From contig CAKSKU010000027.1 in NCBI GenBank assembly GCA_934465295.1, positions 1 through 18,431 on the forward strand: a stretch of 18,431 bases of DNA, written 5' to 3'. Every line of letters begins with the position of its first letter. Positions within the stretch are counted from its first letter, which is position 1. The position numbers and the translations under genes were made by a program. The stretch is from an uncultured Oscillospiraceae bacterium. GTDB lineage: Bacteria; Bacillota; Clostridia; Oscillospirales; Ruminococcaceae. The notes beneath the pieces were generated by a model. The model worked only from the letters and a program-made list of their open reading frames with translations. It did no database searches and was not told where the DNA came from. Shown here in pieces: positions 6,646 through 14,445 of the stretch.

Positions 6646-9444
6646 ATGGGTATGATTTGGACACTTGACTGGGCAGATTACACCAAGACCGCACGCCAGA
6701 TGGTCGCAGAGGGCTGTGTTCTGCTAAAAAACGACAACAACGCACTTCCTCTCGAAAGCGGCTGCAGAGTTTCGGTTTTCGGACGCATACAGTCACACTA
6801 TTATAAAAGCGGCACGGGTTCGGGCGGAATGGTAAACGTTTCAAAGGTCGTCGGTATCCTTGACGGACTTCGTGAGGACAAGGACGTTTCCGTGAACGAG
6901 GAACTCGCTTCGGTTTATGCCGAATGGGAAAAGGAAAATCCTTATGATAACGGCATCGGCTGGGGCGCAGAGCCTTGGTCGCAGAAAGAAATGCCGCTCG
7001 ATGATGAGACCGCTTCGGCGGCTGCGGCTGTTTCGGACGCTGCTGTTGTTATCATCGGCAGGACTGCTGGCGAGGATATGGACAGCAAGAACGAGGAGGG
7101 CGGCTATCTCCTCACGGCGCTTGAAAAACAGATGCTTGAAAAGGTGCGCAAGGCGTTCAAGCGAATGATAGTTGTTCTAAATGTCGGCTCGATAATCGAT
7201 ATGAGCTTCGTTGACGAGTTCTCACCCGATGCTGTTCTGTACGCTTGGCAGGGCGGTATGGTCGGCGGCAGCGGCACGGCTGATATCCTCACGGGCAAGG
7301 TTTCCCCCTCGGGCAAGCTGACCGACACTATTGCATACAATTTGAGCGATTACCCCTCGCACGAGAATTTCGGCGATGATGAACGCAACTTCTACAAGGA
7401 AGACATTTACGTCGGCTACCGCTACTTTGAGACCTTCGCACCCGAAAAGGTAAGATATCCGTTCGGCTTCGGACTTTCCTACACAAGCTTTGACGTTGAA
7501 ACAGTCGGCGCAGATGCAGGAAAGGACAAGATCCGTTTCCGCATAGTCGTCAGAAACACGGGCAAGGTCAGCGGAAAGGAAGTCGTTCAGGTCTACGCCG
7601 AAGCACCTCAGGGCAAGCTCGGCAAGCCGCTGCGTTCGCTCATCTCGTTCCGAAAGACAGACCTGCTCGAACCGGGCGAGGAGCAGGAGCTTCTGCTCGA
7701 GATCGACTATTCCTACCTCGCATCTTATGATGATTCGGGCGTAACAGGCAACAAGTCCTGCTACGTTCTCGAAGAGGGACTTTACAATATTTATGTCGGC
7801 ACGGACGTCAGAAGTGCCGAAAAGAAGCTTGATTTCAGCTTTGCAAAGACTATCGTCACCGAGCGGCTTGAGGAAGCTCTTGCGCCTGTTGAGCCTTTCG
7901 AGCGTTTAAAGCCTGTCGTTTCCGCAGACGGAAAGGTGACAAAAACATACGAGGCTGTTCCGCTCAAAACCGTTGACGAAGAACAGCGCAGGCTTGCCGA
8001 TCTCCCGAAAGAGATACCCTACACGGGATTCAAGAACGTTGACCTGCTCTCTGTTTTCTGGAACGTTACGCCTATGGACGATTATATCGCACAGCTAAGT
8101 GATGAAGACCTCGCCTGCATCGTCAGGGGCGAAGGCATGGGCAGCCCGAAGGTTACCCCCGGTACAGCGGCTGCATTCGGCGGAATAAGCGACAGCCTGC
8201 GCAAAACGGGTCTCCCTATCGGCTGCTGCGATGACGGACCTTCTGGTATGCGCCTTGACAGCGGAGCAAAGGCTTTCAGCCTGCCGAACGGAACGATGAT
8301 AGCCTGCACATTCAACCCCGATCTTATCGAGCTGCTCTTCGTTTATGTTTCAATGGAACTCATTTACAACAAGGTAGAATGTCTGCTCGGTCCGGGAATG
8401 AACATTCACCGCTATCCTCTCAACGGACGAAACTTTGAATATTTCTCCGAAGACCCATACCTCACGGGCATCATCGCAAGTGCGGAGCTTCGCGGACTTC
8501 ACAATATGAACGTTACGGGCACGATAAAGCATTTCTGCGGAAACAATCAGGAGCACCGCCGCCACTTCATCGACACTGTTGCTTCGGAAAGAGCGCTCCG
8601 TGAAATTTACCTGCGAGGCTTTGAAATGGCTGTCAAGAACGGCAAGGCTACCTCGGTAATGACGACCTACGGCTCGGTGAACGGACTATGGACGGCAGGA
8701 AACTATGACCTTACAACGACCATTCTCCGCAAGGAGTGGGGATTTGAGGGCATCGTTATGACCGACTGGTTCGCTTCGATAAATGAGCGGGGAAAGCCGC
8801 AGGACACGACCAACCTCGCCGCAATGATCCGTGCGCAGAACGATCTTTATATGGTAGTCCCCGATGCGACATACAACTCAACGGGCGATAATCTCCTCGA
8901 AGCTCTCGCCGATGGCAGGCTCACAAGGGGCGAACTCCAGCGCTCGGCTGCAAATATCACACGCTTCCTCATCAATTCCGCTGCGCACGACCGTGACCTC
9001 AATATTCCCGATACCGTCAAGATCATCAACCGTCCGCAGGAGGACCTTGATGTTGTTATCGGTGATGATGTTCCTTTCCTCAAAATCGAAAACGAGGTAG
9101 AGATAGACCTCACCGAAAAAGAATCGAACGTCGGAACGAGCTATATTTATCAGCTTGAATTTGCAAAAGCGGGCGAATACACCGTCTCCCTGACAGGCAG
9201 CTCGGAACTCAGCGAGCTTGCGCAGATACCTTGTACGCTTTATATCGGCGGTCTTCCGATGGGCGTGTTCGTTTTCAACGGCACTAACGGAAAGGAAGTC
9301 ACCGTTGACAGACCTATAAAGGTTTACGGCACAACGGCTGTTATGCGCCTTTATGTCAGCCACAACGGCTTGAAGCTCAAAAATATGCGTATGAAATATG
9401 ACAAGCCGTTCGACAAGAGTTTCATTGATGAGCTTTCGGACTGA
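6646..9444 (+). CDS. Domain-permuted glycoside hydrolase family 3 (beta-glucosidase type)
   Basis: This 932-residue enzyme has no signal peptide. It carries the GH3 domains in swapped order. The alpha/beta sandwich comes first (about 15-280, with GEDMD near 142-146 as the likely acid/base region and YPFGFGLSY at 271-279). A fibronectin-III-like domain follows (about 290-390), then a linker, and then the TIM barrel (about 475-780). In the barrel GRNFEYFSEDP is at 594-604, KHF at 628-630, and D707 in IVMTDWFA is the expected nucleophile. The barrel normally leads. The swapped order is known from Ruminococcus albus and Butyrivibrio beta-glucosidases. After the barrel a beta-rich tail (about 800-925, EVEIDLTEKES...MRLYVSHNGLKLKNMRM) looks like an extra sandwich module, perhaps sugar-binding. 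The ribosome site GGAGG is at 6632-6636. Glucosidase specificity is inferred. Confidence 0.9.
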   Translation: MGMIWTLDWADYTKTARQMVAEGCVLLKNDNNALPLESGCRVSVFGRIQSHYYKSGTGSGGMVNVSKVVGILDGLREDKDVSVNEELASVYAEWEKENPYDNGIGWGAEPWSQKEMPLDDETASAAAAVSDAAVVIIGRTAGEDMDSKNEEGGYLLTALEKQMLEKVRKAFKRMIVVLNVGSIIDMSFVDEFSPDAVLYAWQGGMVGGSGTADILTGKVSPSGKLTDTIAYNLSDYPSHENFGDDERNFYKEDIYVGYRYFETFAPEKVRYPFGFGLSYTSFDVETVGADAGKDKIRFRIVVRNTGKVSGKEVVQVYAEAPQGKLGKPLRSLISFRKTDLLEPGEEQELLLEIDYSYLASYDDSGVTGNKSCYVLEEGLYNIYVGTDVRSAEKKLDFSFAKTIVTERLEEALAPVEPFERLKPVVSADGKVTKTYEAVPLKTVDEEQRRLADLPKEIPYTGFKNVDLLSVFWNVTPMDDYIAQLSDEDLACIVRGEGMGSPKVTPGTAAAFGGISDSLRKTGLPIGCCDDGPSGMRLDSGAKAFSLPNGTMIACTFNPDLIELLFVYVSMELIYNKVECLLGPGMNIHRYPLNGRNFEYFSEDPYLTGIIASAELRGLHNMNVTGTIKHFCGNNQEHRRHFIDTVASERALREIYLRGFEMAVKNGKATSVMTTYGSVNGLWTAGNYDLTTTILRKEWGFEGIVMTDWFASINERGKPQDTTNLAAMIRAQNDLYMVVPDATYNSTGDNLLEALADGRLTRGELQRSAANITRFLINSAAHDRDLNIPDTVKIINRPQEDLDVVIGDDVPFLKIENEVEIDLTEKESNVGTSYIYQLEFAKAGEYTVSLTGSSELSELAQIPCTLYIGGLPMGVFVFNGTNGKEVTVDRPIKVYGTTAVMRLYVSHNGLKLKNMRMKYDKPFDKSFIDELSD

Positions 9445-9480
9445 CGCATAAGTTTTACTAAGCTGAATTTTTGAAATATC

Positions 9481-9522
9481 AAACAAATTCCCTTGCGTAT
9501 TTTGCAGGGGAATTTGTTTTTT
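9481..9522 (+). terminator. Rho-independent terminator after the permuted GH3 gene
   Basis: Bases 9481-9496 (AAACAAATTCCCTTGC) pair with 9504-9519 (GCAGGGGAATTTGTTT) with one small irregularity, followed by further T. It stands alone before the ddh promoter. Confidence 0.88.
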
Positions 9523-9555
9523 CTGAAAAAAATCCAAAAAAATTTGAAAAATCCC

Positions 9556-9584
9556 TTTTCATTTCCTGCAAAATATGTTATAAT
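9556..9584 (+). promoter_or_regulatory. Extended -10 promoter of ddh
   Basis: TATAAT at 9579-9584 is preceded by TG at the extended -10 position (9576-9577). The -35 hexamer is weak (TTTTCA at 9556-9561). A leader of about 75 bases follows. It contains only a small GCTGC/GCGGC hairpin and nothing that looks like a riboswitch. Confidence 0.65.
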
Positions 9585-9668
9585 GATAAAGTCGGCTGCT
9601 TTTGCGGCAGAATATTTTGTTCAGGGCAAAATGTTAAGTTATAAATTTATAAATTTGGAGGAAGTAAA

Positions 9669-10658
9669 ATGAGTAAAATTCGTATTGGCATCGTTGGCTA
9701 CGGCAATCTCGGCAGAGGAACTGAACTTGCAATAAGACAGACCCCCGATACAGAGCTTGCCTGCGTTTTCACAAGACGTGACCCGTCAGCTCTCAAAATT
9801 CTCACGGAAAATGTTCCCGTATATTCGATCAATGACCTTGAAGCACACAAGAATGACGTTGATATCCTTATCCTCTGCGGCGGAAGTGCAACAGACCTCC
9901 CCGTTCAGGGTCCGAAGCTTGCCGAAATGTTCAACACTATCGACAGCTTCGATACACACGCAAAGATCCCCGAATACTTCGATGCAGTTGATGCAGCTGC
10001 AAAGAAGGGCGGCAACGTAAGCATCATCTCCGTGGGTTGGGATCCGGGTATGTTCTCCGTAAACAGACTTTATGCAAGCTCTATCCTCCCCGAGGGCGAA
10101 AACTATACATTCTGGGGCAAGGGCGTAAGCCAGGGTCACTCCGACGCTATCCGCCACATCGAGGGTGTTGCCGATGCACGTCAGTACACTATCCCCGTAG
10201 AGTCCGCAGTCGAAGCTGTAAGAAGCGGCTCTAACCCAACACTCACAACACGCCAGAAGCATACAAGAGAATGCTTCGTAGTCGCAAAGGACGGCGCAGA
10301 TAAGGCTCTTATCGAAAAGACGATCAAGGAAATGCCTAACTACTTCTCCGACTACGATACAACAGTACACTTCATCACAGCAGAGGAAATGAAGCGTGAC
10401 CACAGCGGACTTCCGCACGGCGGCTTTGTTATCCGCAGCGGCAAAACAGGCGTGAACAAAGAGACATCACACGTTATCGAGTATTCGCTCAAGCTCGGCT
10501 CTAACCCCGAGTTCACATCGAGCATCCTCGTTGCATACGCAAGAGCAGCAGTAAGACTTTCAAGAGAGGGTCAGACAGGCGCAAGAACAGTGTTCGATAT
10601 CGCACCCGCATACCTCTCCCCCAAGAGCGGCGCAGAACTCCGTAAGGAAATGCTCTAA
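9669..10658 (+). CDS. ddh: meso-diaminopimelate D-dehydrogenase
   Basis: Ddh makes meso-diaminopimelate in one step by NADPH-dependent reductive amination of L-tetrahydrodipicolinate, supplying lysine and the peptidoglycan crosslink residue. The 329 residues match the family's usual length. The N-terminal Rossmann motif is GIVGYGNLGRG at 7-17. CGGSATDLPVQGP near 95-107 and SFDTHAKIPEYFDAVDAAAK contact the cofactor. ISVGWDPGMFSVNRLYA, the WGKGVSQGHSDAIRHIEGVADARQYTIP block and the C-terminal LPHGGFVIRSG segment belong to the catalytic domain. GGAGGAA at 9657-9663 sets the start. Codon choice is strongly biased, which suggests high expression. The gene has its own promoter and is followed directly by a dispersed structured repeat instead of a simple terminator. 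The cell-wall role links it to murC and the GT51 gene in this window. Confidence 0.95.
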   Translation: MSKIRIGIVGYGNLGRGTELAIRQTPDTELACVFTRRDPSALKILTENVPVYSINDLEAHKNDVDILILCGGSATDLPVQGPKLAEMFNTIDSFDTHAKIPEYFDAVDAAAKKGGNVSIISVGWDPGMFSVNRLYASSILPEGENYTFWGKGVSQGHSDAIRHIEGVADARQYTIPVESAVEAVRSGSNPTLTTRQKHTRECFVVAKDGADKALIEKTIKEMPNYFSDYDTTVHFITAEEMKRDHSGLPHGGFVIRSGKTGVNKETSHVIEYSLKLGSNPEFTSSILVAYARAAVRLSREGQTGARTVFDIAPAYLSPKSGAELRKEML

Positions 10659-10675
10659 GAATAAACGCTGTAAAA

Positions 10676-11097
10676 GCGAAGCAAACCAGCTGGTCATGCT
10701 AAACTTAGCACGCTGAGCACAGCTTGCGAGGGGTCAAGGGGGCGAGGAGCCACCTTGTCGCTTCCGCAGAAGCGAAACACCTTAAACTGACAGTTAAAGG
10801 CTGTGCAGCAATAGCGAAATCAGTAACAAATAAAAAGGCGCAATTCACATCAAAAAAGGTAAAACAGAACGTGATAAATCGTTCTGTAAACCTATAAAAT
10901 GTGAATTGCGCTTATTCTTTATGTTCGGAACAACTATCCTCGGCAAATAAACGTGAGGAGCAAAGCGACGAGCGTTTAGCACCGTCAGGACGCTTAGCAC
11001 CGACGAGATATGAATGGTGGTTCTTCTTTTAGAGATTAAGTCATGAAATACTTTTTCGTCAATCTGCATAAATGCAACATACTTTTTCAATAGACTG
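10676..11097 (+). repeat. Dispersed structured repeat, copy A (complete)
   Basis: This fills the convergent gap between ddh and the sugar-binding protein gene. It begins GCGAAGC, like the copies at 14446 and 15243. It then runs through a GCTAA/TTAGC hairpin (10698-10709) and a GCTG/CAGC hairpin, a CAAGGGG/CCTTG stem, a CGCTTC/GAAGCG stem and a long stem, GCGCAATTCACAT (10838-10850) with ATGTGAATTGCGC (10899-10911). Nested inside that is ACAGAACG (10864-10871) with CGTTCTGT (10880-10887). A further stem pairs TAAACG (10948-10953) with CGTTTA (10973-10978). GATATGAATGG (11007-11017) and a twice-used ATACTTTTTC motif follow. No open reading frame of merit is present. Confidence 0.85.
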
Positions 11098-11128
11098 AGC
11101 GGTTCGGAGCTTGACCGAACCGCTTTTA
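11098..11128. terminator. Terminator hairpin at the end of repeat copy A
   Basis: AGCGGTTCGG (11098-11107) pairs perfectly with CCGAACCGCT (11115-11124) around a 7-base loop. The T run is on the plus strand. The same hairpin is the first structure beyond the stop of the minus-strand sugar-binding protein gene, 17 bases away, though it lacks a T run in that direction. Confidence 0.8.
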
Positions 11129-11144
11129 TATTCAATTGTGTTTA

Positions 11145-12521
11145 TCAGTCGTAAACTGCGATCTCTTCATCAACAACGGATGAGTATGTATCACGGGTCT
11201 GAACCCAGTTTTCGGACTGCTCGTTCGCAATGCCCTCATAGAGGATACTCATAACTTCATCGCCCATGAGTGTGCTTAAACCATAACCGTAGTCATAGGT
11301 CATTGTGAACTTGTCGGGATCGTAGAAATCCATTGCGATATCGTACATCTCGGAGGTCCAGCCTGCGTTGTTCTCGAGGAACTTCTGCTTGGTTGCTTCG
11401 GTGTACTTGGAATCATAGTTTACAAGTCTGTTGCAGTCGAGCCAAGCCTTTACAACGTCACCGTTTTCAGAGCCTCTTACCCACATATATGCATTGATCT
11501 TTGCGGATACGAAGTTTTCGTCCTGCTCGGGGTCTTTCGGAAGAGGAACGATCTGGATAGTGCTGTCGGGAACGGAGAGTGCTGCGCCGTTGTATGCCCA
11601 TGTACCCATTCCGTAGAAGAGCATATCATCGCTTACGAATGCAGCTTCAGGTCCGATCCAGCCGCGCTTGATGAGGTTGCTCTTGAAGATATCTTCGAGT
11701 ACAGCCTGTGCACGTTCGATCTTTGCGCTGTTCATATTGTTGTGGAACTTTTCACCGTCATAAGTTACCATTGTGTCGCCTGCGGTGTAAACGAACGCAT
11801 TCGACCACCAGCCGCCGATGCCGTAGTTGTCGGGGTTGTTTTCAACATAGGTCTTCATCATATCGGTGAAGGTGTTCCAGTCCCACTTGCCCTCTGTATA
11901 AAGCTCATAAGGATCATCAAAACCGTTAGCTTCGGTCGTATCTGTGTTGTACATAAGGATCTGCGTGTCGTTGAAAGCATAGCCGAGAGGAGCGATGTAG
12001 TGTTCGCCCTTCCATACATACTTGTCAGCCTGATCCTTTACGTCAGCCCACATCGGGTCTTCCCAGTCGATAAGGGAATCGATAGGCTGATACTGGTTCT
12101 TGGAGATATCATAAGGGAATGTACGCCATTCGTAGATGAAGATATCGGGCGAAGTGCCGCCGAGGATAGACGTTGCGAGGTCGTCGAAACGCTTGTCGGA
12201 TGTCGTCGGGATATATTCGATCGAAGCGCCGTATGTATCCTCGAAAAGTGCGAGTTCAGCGGAACGCTCGGGTGAATCATTGGTAGGGTTAAGGTCGTAA
12301 ATACCCATCCATTTGAGGGTCTTGCCCTTTATATCAACCTCTGTGGAAAGTGCGCCGTCGTCGGAAACCTCGATGTTGTCGCCTGTCCATTCGGTCTTTG
12401 AAGTCGTAGTGATGTCAGCAGTCGTATCAGTGCTTCCCGAACCGCCGTTTCCGCAGGCTGCAAGGCTCATTGTCATAAGTACGGCAAGAGATGCGGCAGC
12501 TATTTTCTGATAGTTTTTCAA
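11145..12521 (-). CDS. Lipoprotein sugar ABC-transporter substrate-binding protein (SBP family 1)
   Basis: This is a secreted, lipid-anchored binding protein that captures a solute, most likely an oligosaccharide, for an ABC importer. Of the 458 residues, 1-22 form a lipoprotein signal peptide and the lipobox LAAC places the modified cysteine at residue 23. A Ser/Thr/Gly-rich linker follows, then a two-lobed binding protein from about residue 55, with blocks such as ILGGTSPDIFIYEWRTFPYD and YELYTEGKWDWNTFTDMMKTY that are typical of family 1. Many Trp and Tyr residues fit sugar stacking. The start codon is TTG (complement of 12519-12521), clearly chosen by AAGGAGGAA six bases upstream. No permease or ATPase gene is adjacent, so its transporter partners must be encoded elsewhere. 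It has a consensus promoter and a cre-like site. Confidence 0.9.
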   Translation of the reverse strand: MKNYQKIAAASLAVLMTMSLAACGNGGSGSTDTTADITTTSKTEWTGDNIEVSDDGALSTEVDIKGKTLKWMGIYDLNPTNDSPERSAELALFEDTYGASIEYIPTTSDKRFDDLATSILGGTSPDIFIYEWRTFPYDISKNQYQPIDSLIDWEDPMWADVKDQADKYVWKGEHYIAPLGYAFNDTQILMYNTDTTEANGFDDPYELYTEGKWDWNTFTDMMKTYVENNPDNYGIGGWWSNAFVYTAGDTMVTYDGEKFHNNMNSAKIERAQAVLEDIFKSNLIKRGWIGPEAAFVSDDMLFYGMGTWAYNGAALSVPDSTIQIVPLPKDPEQDENFVSAKINAYMWVRGSENGDVVKAWLDCNRLVNYDSKYTEATKQKFLENNAGWTSEMYDIAMDFYDPDKFTMTYDYGYGLSTLMGDEVMSILYEGIANEQSENWVQTRDTYSSVVDEEIAVYD

Positions 12522-12582
12522 GAAAAATTCCTCCTTAAAAATGGTATGTACATATTTTGCGTAAAGCTTTGCCCATAATTTC

Positions 12583-12596
12583 TGAAAACGTTTCCA
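12583..12596 (-). promoter_or_regulatory. cre-like operator in the leader of the sugar-binding protein gene
   Basis: TGAAAACGTTTCCA (plus strand) fits the cre consensus TGWAANCGNTNWCA with one mismatch. It lies about 40-50 bases past the expected transcription start, so a bound CcpA or sugar-specific LacI-type repressor would block elongation. The permuted GH3 gene has a related site in the same relative position. Confidence 0.68.
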
Positions 12597-12639
12597 TATT
12601 TATAGGCAAATGCACATAACTTACATTTAATATACCAAT

Positions 12640-12668
12640 ATTATAGCATTGTGTATCAAATCTGTCAA
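12640..12668 (-). promoter_or_regulatory. Consensus promoter of the sugar-binding protein gene
   Basis: On the minus strand TTGACA (complement of 12663-12668) and TATAAT (complement of 12640-12645) are both perfect and spaced by 17 bases. The leader is about 110 bases long and carries the cre-like site. Confidence 0.88.
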
Positions 12669-12750
12669 CGGTGTTAAACGTATAATGTATTTTTTGCACA
12701 AATATTTTTGTGTTTCTTAGTAAAAACACAATAAATGAGGAAATATACTG

Positions 12751-12777
12751 TTCAAATTTGAAAAAATATGCTATAAT
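12751..12777 (+). promoter_or_regulatory. Promoter of rnhA with a palindrome in the spacer
   Basis: TATAAT at 12772-12777 has TG at the extended -10 position (12769-12770). A perfect 12-base palindrome, TTCAAATTTGAA (12751-12762), occupies the -35/spacer region. It could be an operator or chance in AT-rich DNA. No good -35 hexamer is visible. Confidence 0.55.
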
Positions 12778-12806
12778 AAAATTTGAAAATAAATTCGGAG
12801 GAAATT

Positions 12807-13268
12807 ATGGCTGAAAATAAAGCTTTGACAAAGGTCGAAATATTTACCGACGGCGCTTGCTCGGGAAATCCCGGCCCCGGCGGATATGGTGTTATCCTGC
12901 GTGCAATGGGCAAGGAAAAGGAGCTTTCGGGCGGCGAAAAGAATACAACAAATAACCGTATGGAGCTTTCGGGCGCAATAGCAGGACTCTCCGCACTGAA
13001 ATACCCCTGCGAGGTCACGCTCACGACCGACAGCAAGTACGTCTGCGATGGCATAAGCAAGGGCTGGGCTGCTTCGTGGAGAAAAAACGGCTGGATAAAA
13101 TCGGATAAAAAGCCTGCGCTCAATTCCGACCTCTGGGAACAGCTTTTAACGCTTACGGAGCGGCACAAGGTGAAGTTCGTCTGGGTAAAGGGTCACGCAG
13201 GACACCCCGAAAACGAACGCTGCGACGAGCTTGCAGTAATGGAACGTGATAAAGCAGCATTGCTTTGA
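12807..13268 (+). CDS. rnhA: Ribonuclease HI
   Basis: RNase HI cuts the RNA strand of RNA-DNA hybrids, removing primers and R-loops. From the chosen ATG it is 153 residues, the usual size of a single-domain bacterial enzyme. The catalytic carboxylates are visible: D15 in TDGACSGNPGPGG, E53 in NNRMELSGAI, D75 in TDSKYV and D140 in ERCDELA, with H130 in VKGHAGHPEN. The Trp-rich KGWAASWRKNGWIK stretch at 85-98 is the basic handle found in E. coli-type enzymes. An upstream TTG in frame would add eight residues, but GGAGG at 12797-12801 sits inside that extension and points to the ATG at 12807. The CPBP protease gene follows after 14 bases, so the two are probably cotranscribed. Confidence 0.95.
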   Translation: MAENKALTKVEIFTDGACSGNPGPGGYGVILRAMGKEKELSGGEKNTTNNRMELSGAIAGLSALKYPCEVTLTTDSKYVCDGISKGWAASWRKNGWIKSDKKPALNSDLWEQLLTLTERHKVKFVWVKGHAGHPENERCDELAVMERDKAALL

Positions 13269-13282
13269 CAAAAGGAGACGAA

Positions 13283-14362
13283 ATGGAAAATATAAATTAT
13301 CAGACCGTCACGCTTAAACCCGATAAAGCGGAGCGAAAGCAGATACGCCGGCAGTACACCAAAACAGCATTTGTAATTGTTGTCAACGTGCTGCTTTTCA
13401 ATATCGTGCTGAATTTTTCGTCGGTGCTTCTCTGCGGACTTGCAGGGGGAAGCTTTTCTTCGCTGCGTGAACTCTGGAACAACGGCACAAAGGTCTTGGA
13501 AAATGACGATATCAACACCGTAAGATCGTGCCTTATACCTATCATAAGCGAGGTCACGGCAATACTTATCGGCGTGAAGCTGCTGAAGCTTGATCTGAAA
13601 AAGCTTTTTACAAGAAACGGCTTTACGGGCGGCGAATTGGCAAAGGAATGTTCAATATGCCTCGGACTTCAGACAGCTGCGGCACTTATAGCAGCCTTTG
13701 TGGGGTATATCCTGAAACAGTTCGGGCTTGAATCGCAGACAGCAGACCTTACAGCACAGAATAATTCCGCATGGTCGCTGTGGTTTATGTATTTTTACGC
13801 AAGCCTGCTCGGACCTGTGCTGGAGGAGCTTCTGTACAGAGGCGTCATACTGCAAAGCATGAGAAAATATAACGAACGCTTTGCAATAGTGCTTTCAGCG
13901 CTCATATTCGGACTTATGCACCAGAATTATCAGCAGTTCATACTTGCATTTATGCTCGGACTTATACTCGCTGCAGCAGACCTGCGCTCGGGTTCGATCA
14001 TACCGTCAATAATAATGCATATCATCGTCAATACCTCGGGAGTAGTGATGCAGCTTGCAATGCAGGCAGCGGATTATGAAACCTTTATCAAGATAACCTC
14101 GGGCGATACGAACGCCGCAATGAGCGGAAGCGCATCGTTTATGACCCTCGTGATGATAAATGCGATATTCCGCTACGGAATGATGTTCCTCGGAATAACA
14201 TTGCTCATAATAGCAATGGCAAAGGGCGGAAATGTCCGCAAACCGACCCCCGCAGGAAAGAGCAGGGGACTGCCAATGCTGCTGAGAACACCGATCTGGT
14301 ATCTTGTTATTATAGGATATATATTCCTCTGCTTTGTTTTGCCGATGGAAAAGATAGGGTGA
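13283..14362 (+). CDS. CPBP-family intramembrane metalloprotease (paralogue 1)
   Basis: This is a polytopic membrane protein of 359 residues with the three motifs of the CAAX-protease/bacteriocin-processing (CPBP, Abi) family: EELLYR with E181-E182 and R186, FGLMH with H213, and HIIVN with H246 and N250. These residues build a metal-dependent active site inside the membrane. Bacterial members process or degrade membrane proteins and peptides, and some give bacteriocin self-immunity. The cytoplasmic N-terminus contains PDKAERKQIRRQY, which is nearly repeated in the paralogue at 15299-16297. A short soluble stretch rich in Lys, Pro and Gly (PTPAGKSRG) precedes a last membrane helix, also as in the paralogue. 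The frame is open from a TTG at 13265, but AAAGGAG at 13271-13277 selects the ATG at 13283. It is probably cotranscribed with rnhA. Confidence 0.85.
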   Translation: MENINYQTVTLKPDKAERKQIRRQYTKTAFVIVVNVLLFNIVLNFSSVLLCGLAGGSFSSLRELWNNGTKVLENDDINTVRSCLIPIISEVTAILIGVKLLKLDLKKLFTRNGFTGGELAKECSICLGLQTAAALIAAFVGYILKQFGLESQTADLTAQNNSAWSLWFMYFYASLLGPVLEELLYRGVILQSMRKYNERFAIVLSALIFGLMHQNYQQFILAFMLGLILAAADLRSGSIIPSIIMHIIVNTSGVVMQLAMQAADYETFIKITSGDTNAAMSGSASFMTLVMINAIFRYGMMFLGITLLIIAMAKGGNVRKPTPAGKSRGLPMLLRTPIWYLVIIGYIFLCFVLPMEKIG

Positions 14363-14445
14363 TTATAGAATTCGGAATTAGGAATGCTGAATTCGGAATT
14401 ATTTTAATGCGTAATTATTGCAGAACTCAACTTTGTTTCGGCGTT

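Noticed and set aside
9585..9656. Lysine or other riboswitch in the ddh leader
   Set aside because: The leader is only about 75 bases, with one weak 5-base hairpin and no terminator, too small and simple for a lysine riboswitch.
10861..10890. LexA box in repeat copy A (GAAC ... GTTC)
   Set aside because: The half sites are separated by ten bases instead of four and form the nested stem of the repeat.
10676..11097. HEARO/IscB-type RNA, TnpB-type guide RNA, or retron RNA
   Set aside because: The multi-hairpin layout and the ATGA inside GATATGAATGG are suggestive of HEARO-like elements, but I cannot match the known consensus by eye, and no nuclease or reverse transcriptase gene is present. Not claimed without a covariance-model search.
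10845..11135. 96-codon minus-strand frame inside repeat copy A
   Set aside because: The frame crosses the repeat hairpins and is not kept in copies B or C, whose translations are unrelated. The repeat is better explained as non-coding.
12535..12729. 64-codon minus-strand frame upstream of the sugar-binding protein gene
   Set aside because: It overlaps the promoter, cre-like site and leader of that gene, and has no ribosome site.
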